Source: Hoplostethus atlanticus (lineage: Eukaryota; Chordata; Actinopteri; Trachichthyiformes; Trachichthyidae). Taken from it: a DNA stretch of 64,000 nt. The stretch covers positions 6,061,001 to 6,125,000 of the forward strand of contig JAXDDX010000010.1 of assembly GCA_034670405.1 (NCBI GenBank), written 5' to 3'. Made by a program: the position numbers and the translations under genes. This document shows, one piece after another, positions 44,266-57,258 of the stretch (positions within the stretch are counted from its first letter, which is position 1; each line of letters starts with the position of its first letter). Below the pieces are notes generated by a model, which ran no database searches, was not told where the DNA came from, and saw only the letters and a list, made by a program, of their open reading frames with translations.

Positions 44266-45829
44266 GGTTTACTCCTTTAGTTCAGTTTGTTTGGGCAAGT
44301 ATGCCATCCAAACATGGATGCGCACAATATAACCACACTGAGGGTCTCGGTCCTCTTCCAAGCGAACTGTGACCCAAAAACGCAAGGTTTTATGGGTATA
44401 TGGAGACGGATGTTGACAGCTGATAGCCATCGCTGAAACCCTAGCATAACAACATGAACCAAGGGCAGGAGGTCAAGGCACAGTCTCAAATATGATGCAC
44501 ATATTCAGCTATATCTTCATGTGTTCTTAACTGGTATGAACGCCAGAGAAAGTACATTACGGCAAAGAGTACAAACAAGTTCATCATGCTTAGCTAAAGT
44601 GACAGGGACTGGAACCGGATTTGTTTTTACACCACCAAGATCTTTAATCTCACCAACCGGTTACCAAATCTGTCCAAAGGTTAGTTTTGAGTTCTTTTGA
44701 GTCCTGGATCGCTTGTAAATAGGCAATTTGAACGTAAATGAACCAAATACAAAAATGCAACAAAGTGATTCAAACAATAGAAAACAAACGGTAGGTGTGA
44801 TCGCACCCTAAAATGTAAGTGAAGCATCGGTTAGTGGTGAGACCGGTAGGTGGGTCAGAGCTCCCTGAGGAGACCTGACGACATCAGCAGGATCTGACCC
44901 GTCAGCACCACTCCCTCAGAGACTTCCTGTTGGAACATCTTACTAGTCCCTGTGTCCTAACGCCACTTCTTTTTAAACTAGCCGAACAAATGCATGTGGG
45001 AAGTGCTGGCCAGGGCTCCTTCTGTTGCTAGGAGACCACTGAAAACCAATGTGAAGTGTGGCGCTCATTTACTAAAAGTTTTTTATAACTTGTAAAATCA
45101 AGCTAAGCTCTCAGTGCCACCAGGAACCCGGAACAGCACCTCATTTCCATTGGAAATAGAGAGAATACGAAGGACAAGCAGGCACACCTCTGGGCCTTTT
45201 ACCAGTGCTGGAAAGAGCAAACCTGTTTGCAGCTCTCATTAGTTGAATTCTGCTCAAGTCAGAGTACTTATCCAGTAAATTGCTCAGGTTGAAGAAACAG
45301 TAGCAGACTAGCTCACTAACAAAGCATTTGAAAAAAATCGCCACCCCACAATTATTATTCACTCTCCCATTCATTGCAAAGAATTGTGCATTCATTTTGC
45401 AGTCATTAGTTTGGTGAATGTCCCTTCCTAAATATATCAACAAACTACATCAAATATGGGAGGCGAAGTCCAGAATTACTTGTTGTACTCACTGTGCTTA
45501 TGTTTAAAAATGCAAGGTAATCAAGTAAAAGTAGGAATATATGCTTTCAATATTATTGAAGAGTAGAATTTTTTTTAAATTTCAAAAAGTTGTATTACTC
45601 TACTATTAATCTACTCAACTACAGTAGTTAGTATTGATTTGTGTGCTCTTCACAGAACGATGGACATTCAGGTTCAACCCAGCTATCAGGCCTGGCAGCC
45701 TGGAGCTTAGAGAAGCAGTTTGTTTCTGAAAATCACCAAATCCAATTCCTGGACCGACTGGGAAGATCTGGGCGGGGAAAACTAAGGAGTAACACTCTAC
45801 CTCAACAACCCCCGTTGAGCAAGTCATTG

Positions 45830-45900
45830 ATACCCTAGCTGCTCAGTAGCCCACAGTAGAAGACTGTCGAAGCACTGGGCAGCTCTCAGTAGCCGAAACC
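45830..45900 (-). repeat. dispersed repeat family C copy, inverted
   Basis: Reads gctcagtagcccacagtaga, agactgtcgaagcactgggc, agctctcagtag, the reverse of the 32740-32930 layout. Confidence 0.55.
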
Positions 45901-46374
45901 ATTATAATAATGTATGAATGTGAAACAGGGTGTTGCTGATTAGGAGCATGCTGGTCGTGCAGCATTATACCAGTGTTTCATTGCTTCATAGCTTCACACT
46001 GCAACTCTTCTAGCGCAAAGCCTCCCATTGGCCATCAATTAACCTGAAGAATGTTGAGGAAAATTCATATCATGAGAACAACAGCTACATGAGGCAGCTT
46101 CTCAGATGAAGCCGTTAGTGTTTGGCTGTGCCTGCTGAGCTGCAGTCAAGGACATACCTGTACTCGGGGACAGAAGCCCAAAATGGACCTGAGGTGTCAT
46201 CCAATATGAGGGCTCCATAATGACACCAGAGACAGGACTTAAGGCTCGTGGAGGGGTGAGGCTCGTTTATGCCTCACCTATGGAGATGTACCCTCCACCA
46301 TCACCTGGACAAGGACTACCTGCCCTGGATAGCGCATTCTCTCTCTGTTCCTGTCTTTGTATTTTACCCTGATA

Positions 46375-46950
46375 TACAGTTGTGAGAAAAGGTTTGTGAA
46401 ACCCTTTTCAATTACCTGCATTCCTGCATAAATGGCTCCTAAAATATGGTCTGATCTTAAAAAAACAGAATTTCCAGAATTCCCCGCCCCGGGATCAATA
46501 AAGTATGTATCATCATCATCAAACACAATGTGTTTCAACAAATAACATATCAAAATGTGTACTTTAACATGTCTTTATTGAACATATTGTTCAAACATTA
46601 ACAGCTTGGATTGTAAAAGATAAGTATTAAAAGTATTTAGTAACTGGAACCTCCTTTAGCAGCAATATCCTCAACCAAACGTTTCCTGTAGTTGCTGATC
46701 AGATCTGCACAACAGATAGGGACACATTTCTATAGGGTTAAGGTCAGGACTCTGACTTGGCCAATCCAAAATGTGTATTTTCCTCTGTTTAAACCATTCT
46801 GTTGTAGATTTGCTGTTGTGTTTGGGGTCATGTTTGTCATGTTGCATGACCCAACCTCTGTCCAGCTTCAGGTCACGGGCCGTTACCCTGATATACCCTG
46901 ATACTGAGGCAGCAAAGCAGCCCCAAACCTTGACGCTCCTCCACCATGCT
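46375..46950 (-). mobile_element. Tc1/mariner remnant, minus orientation
   Basis: Left end tacagttgtgagaaaaggtt then tgtgaaaccctttt; internal blocks cctcctttagcagcaatatc, aaacgtttcctgtagttgct, ttaaggtcaggactctgact and gaggcagcaaagcagcccca follow the antisense layout of a widespread fish Tc1 family. No intact transposase; about half of the element is missing. An oligo-ATC stretch and a gggatcaataaagta piece are inserted near 46490. Confidence 0.75.
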
Positions 46951-47433
46951 CAGATGTTATAAGAATGATACAAAAACCCACCAAATGAACACCATAGCAG
47001 ACATCAGGTCACACAAAATCTACAGCGCCATTCATACTCTAGCCAATAGCACTACGTGGCATATCATCCACCGATGTTTCATTGAGTTGGCCCTCAAGGC
47101 ACAGTGACACCTCAAGAGGGCTCAACACATTCCAGCGTCCTGGAACCACCCCCCTCTAGACCAACAGACTCAACCCAACTTTACCCTGCTATCTAATGCC
47201 TGCATGCCTAACATCTTACTAATACCTCCCTGCCATCACTCTAGCATTAACCTAACCTTGACCTAACATCATCATAGCAATACAACCTGCCTGTACGATT
47301 GTATTGTTATGTATATTCATATGTCAACAATACACAAAAAACTACTTAGGGACACCTCTGTCTTCACATCGCATCCTGGCATTTTGTCCTGACGTTTTCC
47401 AACTGTTAGCAGCGACATTGTAAGAGCCTTCAA

Positions 47434-47572
47434 CTGTAGTTCAATGGGTAGAGCGAGACATTAACACTGCCAGGCTTAGGGGTACAATTTCCATGGGGGT
47501 CACCCTTGTTTAAGATGTAAGGGCTCATGGTAGTGTAAGGCGCTTTGGATAAAAAACGTCCACCAAATGGAA
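47434..47572 (+). repeat. tRNA-derived SINE-like copy
   Basis: A-box-like agttcaatgggtagagcgag, B-box-like ggggtacaatttccatggg, and tail ggcgctttggataaaaaacg then tccaccaaatgg. This is the clearest copy of the family. Confidence 0.7.
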
Positions 47573-49511
47573 GATCTACTGACTGCCAGTGAGGGAGAGC
47601 TAGCAGGTTGGTTTTAAAGCCCAGAGTCTGTCAGGGTTCAGATGAACTGTCCACAGCCAAGAGCTGTTGGAAAGAAGCCGCAGCCCAGTAATCTTGACTT
47701 TATCTTTCATTTCTACTGCTCTTCTTACCTTGTTTACACCTTGTTTTTGTTCTTTTATCATCAGCCTGCCTTTTCCATATGGCTTGAATTTTTCATCGTA
47801 ATTGAACGTATTATAGCTTGGACTGGATATCACATTGAATTTTATGTATGAAATATGCTGTAGAAATAAAGACTGATTGAAACTAGCCATTTTTAGCCAC
47901 AAGGGCCAGTTTCTCCTTTTGTCCTTGTCCATCCAGACAACATATAAAGACTTTCATTCCAAAAGTGAGACATCCATCGTCTGACTCATTATGGAACGCT
48001 ATTGCACTTATCAGCCACCCTAAGACCTGTGCTTTAAAAATGACACTTTTGATGATGAAATCACCCCTATTCATGAAATTTTAACCAACGCATTTTTGGC
48101 AGAAATTATTTTCTAAAATGGATGTATAACATTTGAAATCTAAGCCTCCACATTTAGCACAGAGAGGGGGGTGAAAGCCCTGTCTGGGTCTCCTGGCAGT
48201 CGTGTTAGTCACGGCTGATTGGCTGTCAGTGAGGGGCTTAGTGGGGTTTAATGTTTAACTCGTAGGTTTGTTTAACCTCCCAGGCCTTCCCCCATGGTTA
48301 ACCACTAGTTACTCACCTACTACTACTACAACATAAAGTATACCGTATATATAGCACAAAAACTCAGAGAGAGCAGAGAGCAGTCGGCGCTGTGCTGGAG
48401 TCTTTGTCTGATTCTTTTAATGGTTCACTATCAGCACTGGTCTCCTAGGGCACAGCTAAATTAGTCACGGATACGTCACCTCGTGAACAACAGCACCACA
48501 GTAACTCCGACATACTATGTTGACCACCATTTAGATAGTCGCGGCTGTTTGATTTAATCAAACCTGGCTATTGTCTCTATGGATAGATATGAGGCCATCA
48601 CGGTGACGTGACCTCACCCTGCCACACAAAAGGCAGCCTCTGTGCAGAGACTGCACACAAGCGGCGGCTGACAACATGAGGCCGGGGGATGAAAGGTCTC
48701 CTCAGTGTTTGGTGACAGTTATTACCCCCTCCACTGAAACTAAATACCTGTGGGCCCAGATAGCATTATCTTATTGTGAGGTACTCTGAGGGACGGCCTG
48801 TAATCAGGGCCTGGGCCTTGATCAGTGCTCCTCCTCGGGTCTGACAGCCCCCTCCCTCTGCTCCCACACCAGGAAACCATGGAAGTGCTTGGTAGAAATC
48901 TTTTCATGGTTAAGTCCAGCGGAGACAGCAGAATATATATGCTGCTGACACTGCATACTTTTGCCTGTATGTAAATGTAAATACTGTCGGCACAAAATCA
49001 GTAGGTCAATTTCTGCTACAAGTATTGACTTGGCAATGACATTTCTGACAAGATCCTGACCCTGGTGACAGCTGAGGGAGCGTTGTGCCTTTCAACTTTT
49101 TTCTTCATCGTATAGAAGCAAAACACAAACTCGGGCACAGAGTCTCTCGAAACCATCAGTATGTGCCAACTCGTCCACTGTCAACCTGGTGTACTTTGTA
49201 TTTCTGCCATGGGATGTGCAATAACAAACTGACATTGAAAGAGGACAAAATAAGCACCCAGTGCTGAAGAGCAGATCAAACAAACAGAGCCCTGGGAGAT
49301 ACCACAGTCTTAGAAAAGGAAAGTGGCTGTTAGGCCCATTTGGGAGCTAAGAGGTTTAAGCCTGGAGAATCCTGAGCAACGCTAACCTCAGTCTCACAGC
49401 AGGCCTGATCAGATTAATATCAGCCCACTGCAGTGTAGACCAGCAGTCATGTCTCTTTAAGGTAAACATGCACACTAGAGCCGGGGACTGATGCATTGAT
49501 GGATTACTGCT

Positions 49512-49752
49512 GGGGCTGCACAATATATCATGTATACACTGCAATTTCAGTTCCCACAATAATCATCTCAGATTTCAACGACATCGAAGCATTTCATTTC
49601 AATTGGAGCACCCATTGTAGTTGACAGTCAAGATGCAATAATGCAAGTGCAATAAAACTATGTAGTTCCCCAAATCATTGAGAATTCCAGTTGTGATTAA
49701 TAATTGTGCTCACAATATCTGGCAAAATAGTCTAGTGTATCATTCAGCCCCA
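49512..49752. mobile_element. MITE with ggctgcacaata ends
   Basis: Left end ggggctgcacaatatatcat, right end (reverse-complemented) ggggctgaatgatacactag. AT-rich interior with repeated cacaat motifs. A related right end is at 34780-34802 (ttattgtgcagccctgg). No coding capacity. Confidence 0.6.
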
Positions 49753-50953
49753 ATTACTGCTCATCCAGGTCGACTTTCAATATTAGTGAAAGTGAAAGAG
49801 CGTCAACTCAAGCATTACATTCAATAGCTTCACTACTGGATGAGTAATACTGTATTAACTTCATCCAGTAAGGTATGGCATCTACATCACCGGGAAACCA
49901 GAGAACACCGATCTATTAAAGCACCAATTAACCTCTATTGAAACATATTTATATATTTGTAAATGAATGACTGTAGCATGATATCAAAAGCACTTAAAAT
50001 ACCATAAATATCTATGTGAGGCCAGCCCAAGACAGCCATGCATCATGGTACAATATTTGTGTCCCAAATAAACTGGGGTATCATTTGTTTTACACATTTG
50101 TTTTACCCAGGCTTAGTACAAATGACATGTGCCACATAGAATCCACCCTTTTTGAAACATAGTCTTTCATTATCACCTAACCTGTAGTTGTAAACAATAG
50201 CCATCCATTCAATATCTTCATCAACCTGTATAAAAGCAATTCATTTTCAAGTAAATGGATATGGGTAGAGAGAAACTAATAAGTAGCTGTATAATTTCCC
50301 ATTAATAGAGCCAAATTATAACCTGTAAGCTGTTTGGTGACAAGAGTTCTGACGAAAGCCATAAAGCATTACTAAGGCAGACGTTGCTTCATTGGAGTCG
50401 GACTTTGCCCTGGGGAATATTATCAAAACAAGAAAGAAAACCTCAGAATCAACGTAATTCAATGTAACTTCCACCTGTAGCCTAAAAGATGGACCACCTT
50501 TGATTATACTCATCACTGCGTCACCAGAAACAGAGCAACTTTACGAGCACTTTGGCTTGTGTCTTCTCACGACTAAGCAAGTCATGTATTTAGGCATCGA
50601 GGGAAACCTTACCCACAGGCTATTTGATGACAATGAACACCACCAAAATCCCTCAAGTCCGCACAAAATTCATTCTAAGTCCATCAGCGAGAGCAGGTGT
50701 GTTTATGCAATGCAGGCATCCTCAGTAGCTGGCATGCAAGCTCTCACCACGCTGATTACAGTGGGCTAAATATGGCTTTGTGCTAACACATACAGTAGGC
50801 AGCTCAAATCCATGATGTCAGAGGGGAGAGGAGGAGCCTATAGGCCACAGGTCAGGTGTCTGCTGTAACTCCAGTGGTACAACTCCCCCTATCCTGCCTC
50901 TACTCTCTAGGCTGCTTACTTTTGGCAGTGCTGTAGTGGAGGGAACATGCAAG

Positions 50954-52060
50954 TACAGTTCGGGCCAAGATTATTGGCAGCCTTTCATGCAGATACTGTA
51001 CAATATCTTCTGAAGTAATTGGAAATTGAAACAACACACGTCTTCACATGTTCATCTGTTTTATTTAACAGCACATGATCAAACCATAAGAATACAAATA
51101 TTCCAAAAAATATTTTATGTTCGAAAGTGTCATGATTATTGGCTCCCTTATTGGCTCCCTTTCCTAATACTCAGCTGCACAGCCTTTGACAATGATGACC
51201 GATTCCAAACATTTCTTGTAACCATCAATAAGCTTCCTGCACCTTTCTGCTGGCATGTTTCTCCCCCTCTTCAATTGCAACCCGTTTCAGTTCTTCAATG
51301 TTTGAAGGATTCCTTTGACCAAATGCACATTTCAGGTCTCACCATAGGTTCTCAATGGGATTGAGATCAGGACTCATCTCTGGCCACTCCAGAACAGTCC
51401 AATGCTTTCTCTTGAACCATTCCTGGGTGCTTTTTGGGTCATTGTCCTGCTGGAGGACCCATGACCTTTGATTGACACCCAGTTTTCTGACACTGGGCAG
51501 CACATTTTGCTATAAAATGCCTTGGTAATCTTCTGATTTCCTGAAGCCCTTAAGATATTCAAGACTTCCAGTACCCGAGGCAGCAAAGCAGCCCCACAGC
51601 ATTATGGAGCCTCCACTGTATTTGACTGTAGGTAGGGTGCTTCTTTAAAAGCTTCATTTTGTCATGTGTAAACACAGCACTGATCTGCATTGCCAAAGAG
51701 CTCTAATTTGGTTTCATCGGTCGACAGAACATTTTCCCAGAAGGATTTAGGTTCGTCCAGGTGGGTCTTGGTAAACATCAATAGGGCCTTCTTGTGTTTC
51801 TCAGCAGGGGGGGTCTTCTTTGACCTCAGAAGCCTTTCTTGGTTGAGTGTCCGGCGTATGGTAAAGGCTGAAACCATTACCAGACCTCTCCAGGTCAGCC
51901 TTGACATCTTTGGATATCATGCCAGGTGTTTTTTTCAATGGCGCGCACCAACCTTCGACGACATCTGAGAACAGTTTTCCTTGTACCACCACATACTCAG
52001 AGATTCTCTCCCCTTTTACTCTAACATCCAAGCCAGCCAGATACAGTAACAGTCTTCAGC
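50954..52060 (-). mobile_element. Tc1/mariner element, minus orientation, transposase recognisable but broken
   Basis: Left end tacagttcgggccaagatta then ttggcagcc. On the minus strand, 51662-51907 encodes AFTIRRTLNQERLLRSKKTP, HLDEPKSFWENVLSTDETKL and ELFG, the helix-turn-helix end and first catalytic Asp region of Tc1 transposase. 51370-51480 holds the second Asp motif ([12 protein letters not shown]) and 51300-51420 holds [15 protein letters not shown], in other frames. Stops and shifts separate these pieces. The right terminus is not clear. Its relative, the 46 kb remnant, shares the gaggcagcaaagcagcccca block. Confidence 0.85.
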
Positions 52061-52594
52061 ACTGTCTGATTGTTTGAAGAACAAAACATTTACATTTAAG
52101 GCATCAGCTGACACTCTCACCCAGAGCTACATTCATTCAGTGAGCAGATGCATTTCAACTGGCATTATCATGCTTCTCGTTTCCGGATTGTGTCTAGCTC
52201 TGACGTAGCTGCATTATATTTACACCCAAGTGGTATACACACTGAAATCCGATTTCTCTTTCCCTTGCCAAAATACAGATTCTCACACACCTCACTTCCT
52301 CTTGTAATATGTATGTCTTTTAGAACTCACAGTAAATACCTCGTCTCACCTCATCCATGAGTATCCTGACGATCCATTTTTGACGGGTATTTTTCTATCT
52401 GAGCCGCCTGCCGCCTGTTTGTTTTGAGTGTGCTTCCTAGTTGGATCCAAAAGTTTATTTCAATTTATGTAGCTCTTATATGTGGTTTGTTGTTAACGTG
52501 GCCTAATGTGTCTCTGACCACTTGTGGAGGTGGTTTGGTTGACTGGATCGGATTTTTTCGCTAGATGCATGTTAATTCCAGGTATAAAAAGGGG

Positions 52595-52735
52595 GTCACT
52601 GCTTTGCTCAAGGACACTTTGACAGAACACATAGCTGTTACCAGATACACACTGATTGTTGCAGGGAATGAACCTTTACCCTTTCAGTTACAGGATGGCC
52701 TCTAACCACTCAAACCACTAAGACATGGTGCCATC
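52595..52735 (+). repeat. dispersed repeat family A copy
   Basis: Blocks gctttgctcaaggacacttt, gacagaacacatagctgtta, ttgttgcagggaatgaacct, ttcagttacaggatggcctc and taaccactcaaaccactaag. Its likely 5' part is at 52092-52160. Confidence 0.65.
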
Positions 52736-53494
52736 ACCCGGCTGCTGAATTTCAGCTTGTAAACAACGTTTTGTGGAGAGCTGGTGACAAATTAGGGCAG
52801 ATCTTTGTAGCACCAAAGATGCAGTAACAGTGAACAGTGCCTGGAGCACAGAAACTCTGCACAAAATGTGTTGTTTTAATAAAGTATTTCAATTTACACC
52901 ATGTGCACCATGTGACTTTCAGCTTGTGGACAACTTGCAGAGATAGCTGGTGTTTTGGAATGGAGAGTACCGCTGCCGTTGGGCGTGCTAATGGGATTCC
53001 AGTGACTCCAGTCCTAACAAAAACTAAGTCAAGGCTGTATTGTGAATATTCCTGGGGAATTCAGCAGTCGCCCTCCCAGGCATACCAAACCATCCCCAAG
53101 ACGCTGCTATATCATGAACTAGTACCTGTAAGACGTCTCCTAATGCTCCCATTCTATAGTAAATACAGTGTAATTACAAGGCTGACACTGCACATATCCT
53201 CCATCGTCATTAAATTAGGGGGTTTGTGAAGATGATAAATTGCCTGGGTTAAGCTTGGAGCCAGCAGAATCCTCATGGTAATTTACAATACTCTAAATGT
53301 GAGTCCTCTTTCATTTGTACTCGTACTGTAGCTAAATACATATTTCTTACTGGGACTGCCTCGCAACTGAGCCTAAACTTAGCTGGGAGTGACACAGACA
53401 GCAGGCTAATAAGCTTTTGTTCAATGGGAGCATTGTGTGGGCCTGTCCCGATAGTCTCATTCCTGTGTATAAAAATATATGTGTATATGTGTAT

Positions 53495-53590
53495 GTAGGT
53501 TTATTGGTTGCTTGTAGTGTTGGTGATCTAGGAACTGAAGCTTATTCTAGATAAGTCTAGATAAGAGCATCAGCTGAATGACTAGCATGT
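53495..53590 (-). repeat. dispersed repeat family B copy, inverted
   Basis: Reads tattggttgcttgtagtgtt, ggtgatctaggaactgaagc, ttattctagataag. Confidence 0.6.
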
Positions 53591-53834
53591 AAAATGTATA
53601 ATTTCAAAATACTTTATATCCATTTTGGAAAAACTACTTCTACCTGAAGAGAGTGTTAATATGTCATTGTGTATTTGTATATGAAGATTGTCCTTTCAAA
53701 ATGAGATATCCAGTGACACAAAGACTAGGAAAACCTGTGCGGGGGAAGTGATCGTGTAAACGCCTTCCCCTCCCACTACAACTACCATCAAATTGCCCAT
53801 AAGTAAAGCACTGAAACCCCAAACTCTCCAGCGG

Positions 53835-53900
53835 TGCTGCTAGGTGGCCAACAGTAGAAGACTGTGGTCGCACTGGGACGCTCCCAGTGAGAATGTGTGG
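53835..53900 (-). repeat. dispersed repeat family C copy, inverted
   Basis: Reads ggccaacagtagaagactgt, ggtcgcactgggacgctccc. Confidence 0.6.
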
Positions 53901-55487
53901 ATATGCATGAACGCCACAATGATCAGACACACCTTCAAGGTGACGGGTAGGAGTCAGCTTTGTTACAGGTGCATTTCCTGCTTTTACAGTGTCGCAACTC
54001 TCTGCACACCATAATACCCTCAGGATTCAGTCACCTGCCATTGTCCTCTGCTTAAAAAGGAAAATCCAAGGCTTGGATGACTTGGCCTAAATTCTCTGGA
54101 ATTGAACCAGGCACATAAAGGTAGCAACTTCCTGCCTTGATGCCATTACGCTTTTCAGGCCAATCCCACAATGCAAAGCATCCAAACTTAGACACAGAAA
54201 TGCTAGATGTCCTACATGAGGCTGCTGGATGGATGCCTGGGCTGGATCCGCTTGGTCTACACCGATTATAATAAGTCTCTGTGATGGGGGAACAGAACTG
54301 CGCATAGAGGTTTGTCACAAAATGTTTGGAGTCTCGGTATCAATGGTTACAAGGGGCACGCCACCATGTTGGAGGAGTGACAAAGATTGTAACATTATTG
54401 CCCTTCCTCCCTGACAAAAATCAAAGAAAATATAGATAGATAAGGGGCTCAGATTGTGCTGTAAAAGGGGAAAGAAGATTGTGGAGGAGGTGTTACAATT
54501 AACAATTGATTTTACCCCCTAACATACAGTCCATTGTAACCATTGGTAATCACTCCCCAAACACTCTGTGACAAGCCTCCATTGAGGCATCAGAAGGAAA
54601 TACACCAAAAAACTTTAAACTGTTGGGATTCATACAACAAGAATCCAAGCTTTCCTCTAGTTTATGGGTATTTGTATGGAAATCAGCAGATTCCACTTAA
54701 ATTAGCCACTGAGCAGCTGTACATGGACTGGGGCAGAGAAGGGACACTGGATTTGGGTGAGGTGAGGTCCATGACGTGCGCTCAAGAGAGGGACAGGCAG
54801 ATCAAATTCTGGCTGCCGTGCACCATGGGAAAACAAGGAGGCAGCCATCTTTATGCACCTGGTCCTTTGAACATGTTATAGCCATAGCAGGTGAGGTCAA
54901 GCCAGTGTACATGAGAATTAGTAGGCTACCATTTTCTCTTACATCGGTGCAGAACTTTTTCAATCAGCCTGAAAGTAGTGAAGTGAATCGGCCTCAAATA
55001 CTACACCAACTTGCCTGTGCATTTGGATCATTTACACAAAACATGTGACACCGTCTTTGTAACGTCCCTGATGAAAAATTGCTACAATATAATCTAATTC
55101 CTATAGAGACTTGTAGTGTGTCTGTGGCACTCAATAGTGAGTTTATAGTGATTTTCTCGTGCTTATTTTTATCTCCTATATTAATACAAGGACTTCTAGT
55201 TTTCTGTGTTTGTATAGTATCTTTCTAATACTTTATAGGATTACTATAGTTCTTTTTCGCACGGGTTTACAGAACTACAGAAACGTGAGAAGTTTCCACA
55301 CAGTGGCCTTATTCTCTGAAACAGGATGTCATGGTGAACAAGCAACAAGTTAAAACCAACTCACAAGCAGCCAGCAAATAACCCGTTTTATATCGAAGTC
55401 AACAGAGACAGCAAGTAGCAACAGAGCTCCTTAATATCAGTCTAAAGTCAGTAACACTGTAACGGCATTGTAAGTTGTTCCTCTTAC

Positions 55488-55574
55488 CTCGGCCAGCTGA
55501 AGTTCAGTGGGAACCAGCAGCTTTTGAACGCATAATCCTCCAAATGGATTTAGTTGCACTTGTTTGGAGCTGAG
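55488..55574 (-). other. possible upstream (untranslated) exon of akap13
   Basis: Seen: on the minus strand, acceptor acaacttttcag at 55576-55575 and donor GCCGAG then gtaaga at 55487, flanking 87 nt with no long ATG-led frame. If it is a first exon, it would instead begin near 55,700, where a TATA-like string (ctatatta) and a GGCGGAG box stand just upstream. The confirmed akap13 start exon at 39 kb opens with an acceptor, so an untranslated exon is required somewhere to its right. The segment is open in phase 0 (VQLNPFGGLCVQKLL...), but spliced to the start exon it does not extend the protein. It may also be chance splice signals. Confidence 0.3.
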
Positions 55575-56938
55575 CTGAAAAGTTGTTTTAAAAGGTTTAT
55601 AAATGAGTAAAATAAATGAGCGCCGGTGTAGTTTTCCTTGGCAAAGCCTCCCTGCTTGGGAACAGGAGGAATCCACTCTCCTACAGTTGTTAGTGTTTCC
55701 CAGGACAACTCAGTAGGCGGAGCCTGCAGAGAACTAATATAGGCCTACCAGTTTCCTTATTTGCTTCACGTTTTATTTGGACTCTGTTTTCAAACAGTTT
55801 TAGATTAGTTTCAATTGGTTTTCATACGGGGATTTCTAGTTGTAGTTTAGCATCAGGTTTTCCATAATTGTTCGGGGTTTTAAAACGCTGTTTCAGCTCA
55901 AGATTTGTAACTTGGCTGTCTACGGATAAGGAAAACGTGTCCTGAGTCGCTCTTCGTGGGCATTATCAAGTCAGCGGCAGAATCTTCTCGGCTTCCGGCC
56001 TGCGTTTTTCAAAACAAACGTTGTACTGTTAAACAAGTACTTGATGACTTCTGGCAGATGTAGGGAATTGTGTTACATGATATTCATGAATATATACAAT
56101 TGCCAAAATTACTATTTTTAGACTTTTTGTAACGTTTACATGTTTAAAATGTTAAAATCTCTCAATATCAACACAAAAACAAATTTCGTTCTTCAGGACA
56201 ACTAGCTTTGGAGTGTAGGTTAATCCGTTGTTTGTACTGAAGGCGTTTATTTGACAACAATCGTGGGGCTACTCATGTATCAGAACCACTGCGTCATTTT
56301 TAAAGCTTTAAAACCTTTATTTTGAATGCAAATCGATAAAACAGGAAGTGATCTAGTTACCAACTATGTTTCCCCTGTAATTCAGGCACAGATGGGCATA
56401 CAGTAGCTGTAGAGTTCCCTTAGGAGTTTGTTATGTTAGCAGATGTGGGTTTTACTAATTTCTAGATAATTATCTCCTATCCACCACTCTTAAGCGGCTT
56501 TGAATTTAACTGAGAGAAATATTTGATTTGTTTATTTCAGTTGGTTTTAAAGGCAGCAATTATTGTTTTAGTTTAAGGGTTTTAATACAATCCAGTTTCA
56601 TTTTATATCAGCTTACTCAAGTTATTTTTCATGTTTAGTTTTAGTCTTAGTTTTAGTAACGTATAATGACCTTGGTGCGCTCAATATAAGTCTCTGCTGG
56701 AATATTGTAGTGATTTTTCAATAGGGTAGCAATGTCTTGCATTGTGCTCCAGATTTTGTGACCAGCAGGTCAGAGATGGGACCATCTTGCAGACAGCAGG
56801 TGAATATTTGTAGTGGAGTATTGTGAGGTTTGTTGTCTCACCTCTTCAATGTACAGTACAAATCTCTTGTGGTTTGGAGCGCCCTCTGCTGGTACAGTAG
56901 AGACTCTGACATGATCCCTACCAGTAAAATAATACTTA

Positions 56939-57258
56939 GTATACAGCCGCAGGGATGTAGTGGAGGGTAAAGCCACCTCAGCTCACTTTACCTGTCTTTT
57001 TATTTGCAGAATAGAGTTCACCACCTTTTTGGCTGGCATAAATCTTCATGATATGAATCCATGGTATACATCATAGGAAGCAGTATCAATCTGATGTCAG
57101 TTATACCAATGTATGGGCTTTTAAGGGGGGAAAGCATAAACTAATGCTTTTCTGAAAATGTAATTGCTTTTTTTTCTATTGGTGGTTGTTTGCCTTGTAA
57201 TGATCACCGACTGGAGGTCATAGTTCACCTTATTATTTACCACTACATCACTGTACAC
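56939..57258. mobile_element. non-autonomous TIR element (MITE), copy 2
   Basis: Left gtatacagccgcagggatgt then agtggagggtaaa; right taccactacatcactgtaca. Interior blocks gggcttttaaggggggaaag, taatgatcaccgactggagg and tcatagttcacctt recur in copy 3. About 320 bp, no coding capacity. Confidence 0.75.

Larger units (their letters stand above)
39003..55487. other. region 5' of the akap13 start exon (first intron or 5' flank)
   Basis: No protein-coding exon recognised in 16.5 kb. It contains repeats of families A, B, C, D and F, two Tc1 remnants, a ggctgcacaata MITE, a SINE-like copy (47434-47572) and stretches that may be conserved non-coding DNA (40350-40640, 53030-53300). About 42.0-43.8 kb and 48.1-49.0 kb show nothing I can name. 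The 152-residue minus frame at 43805-44263 overlaps a family D repeat and is not recognised. Confidence 0.5.
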
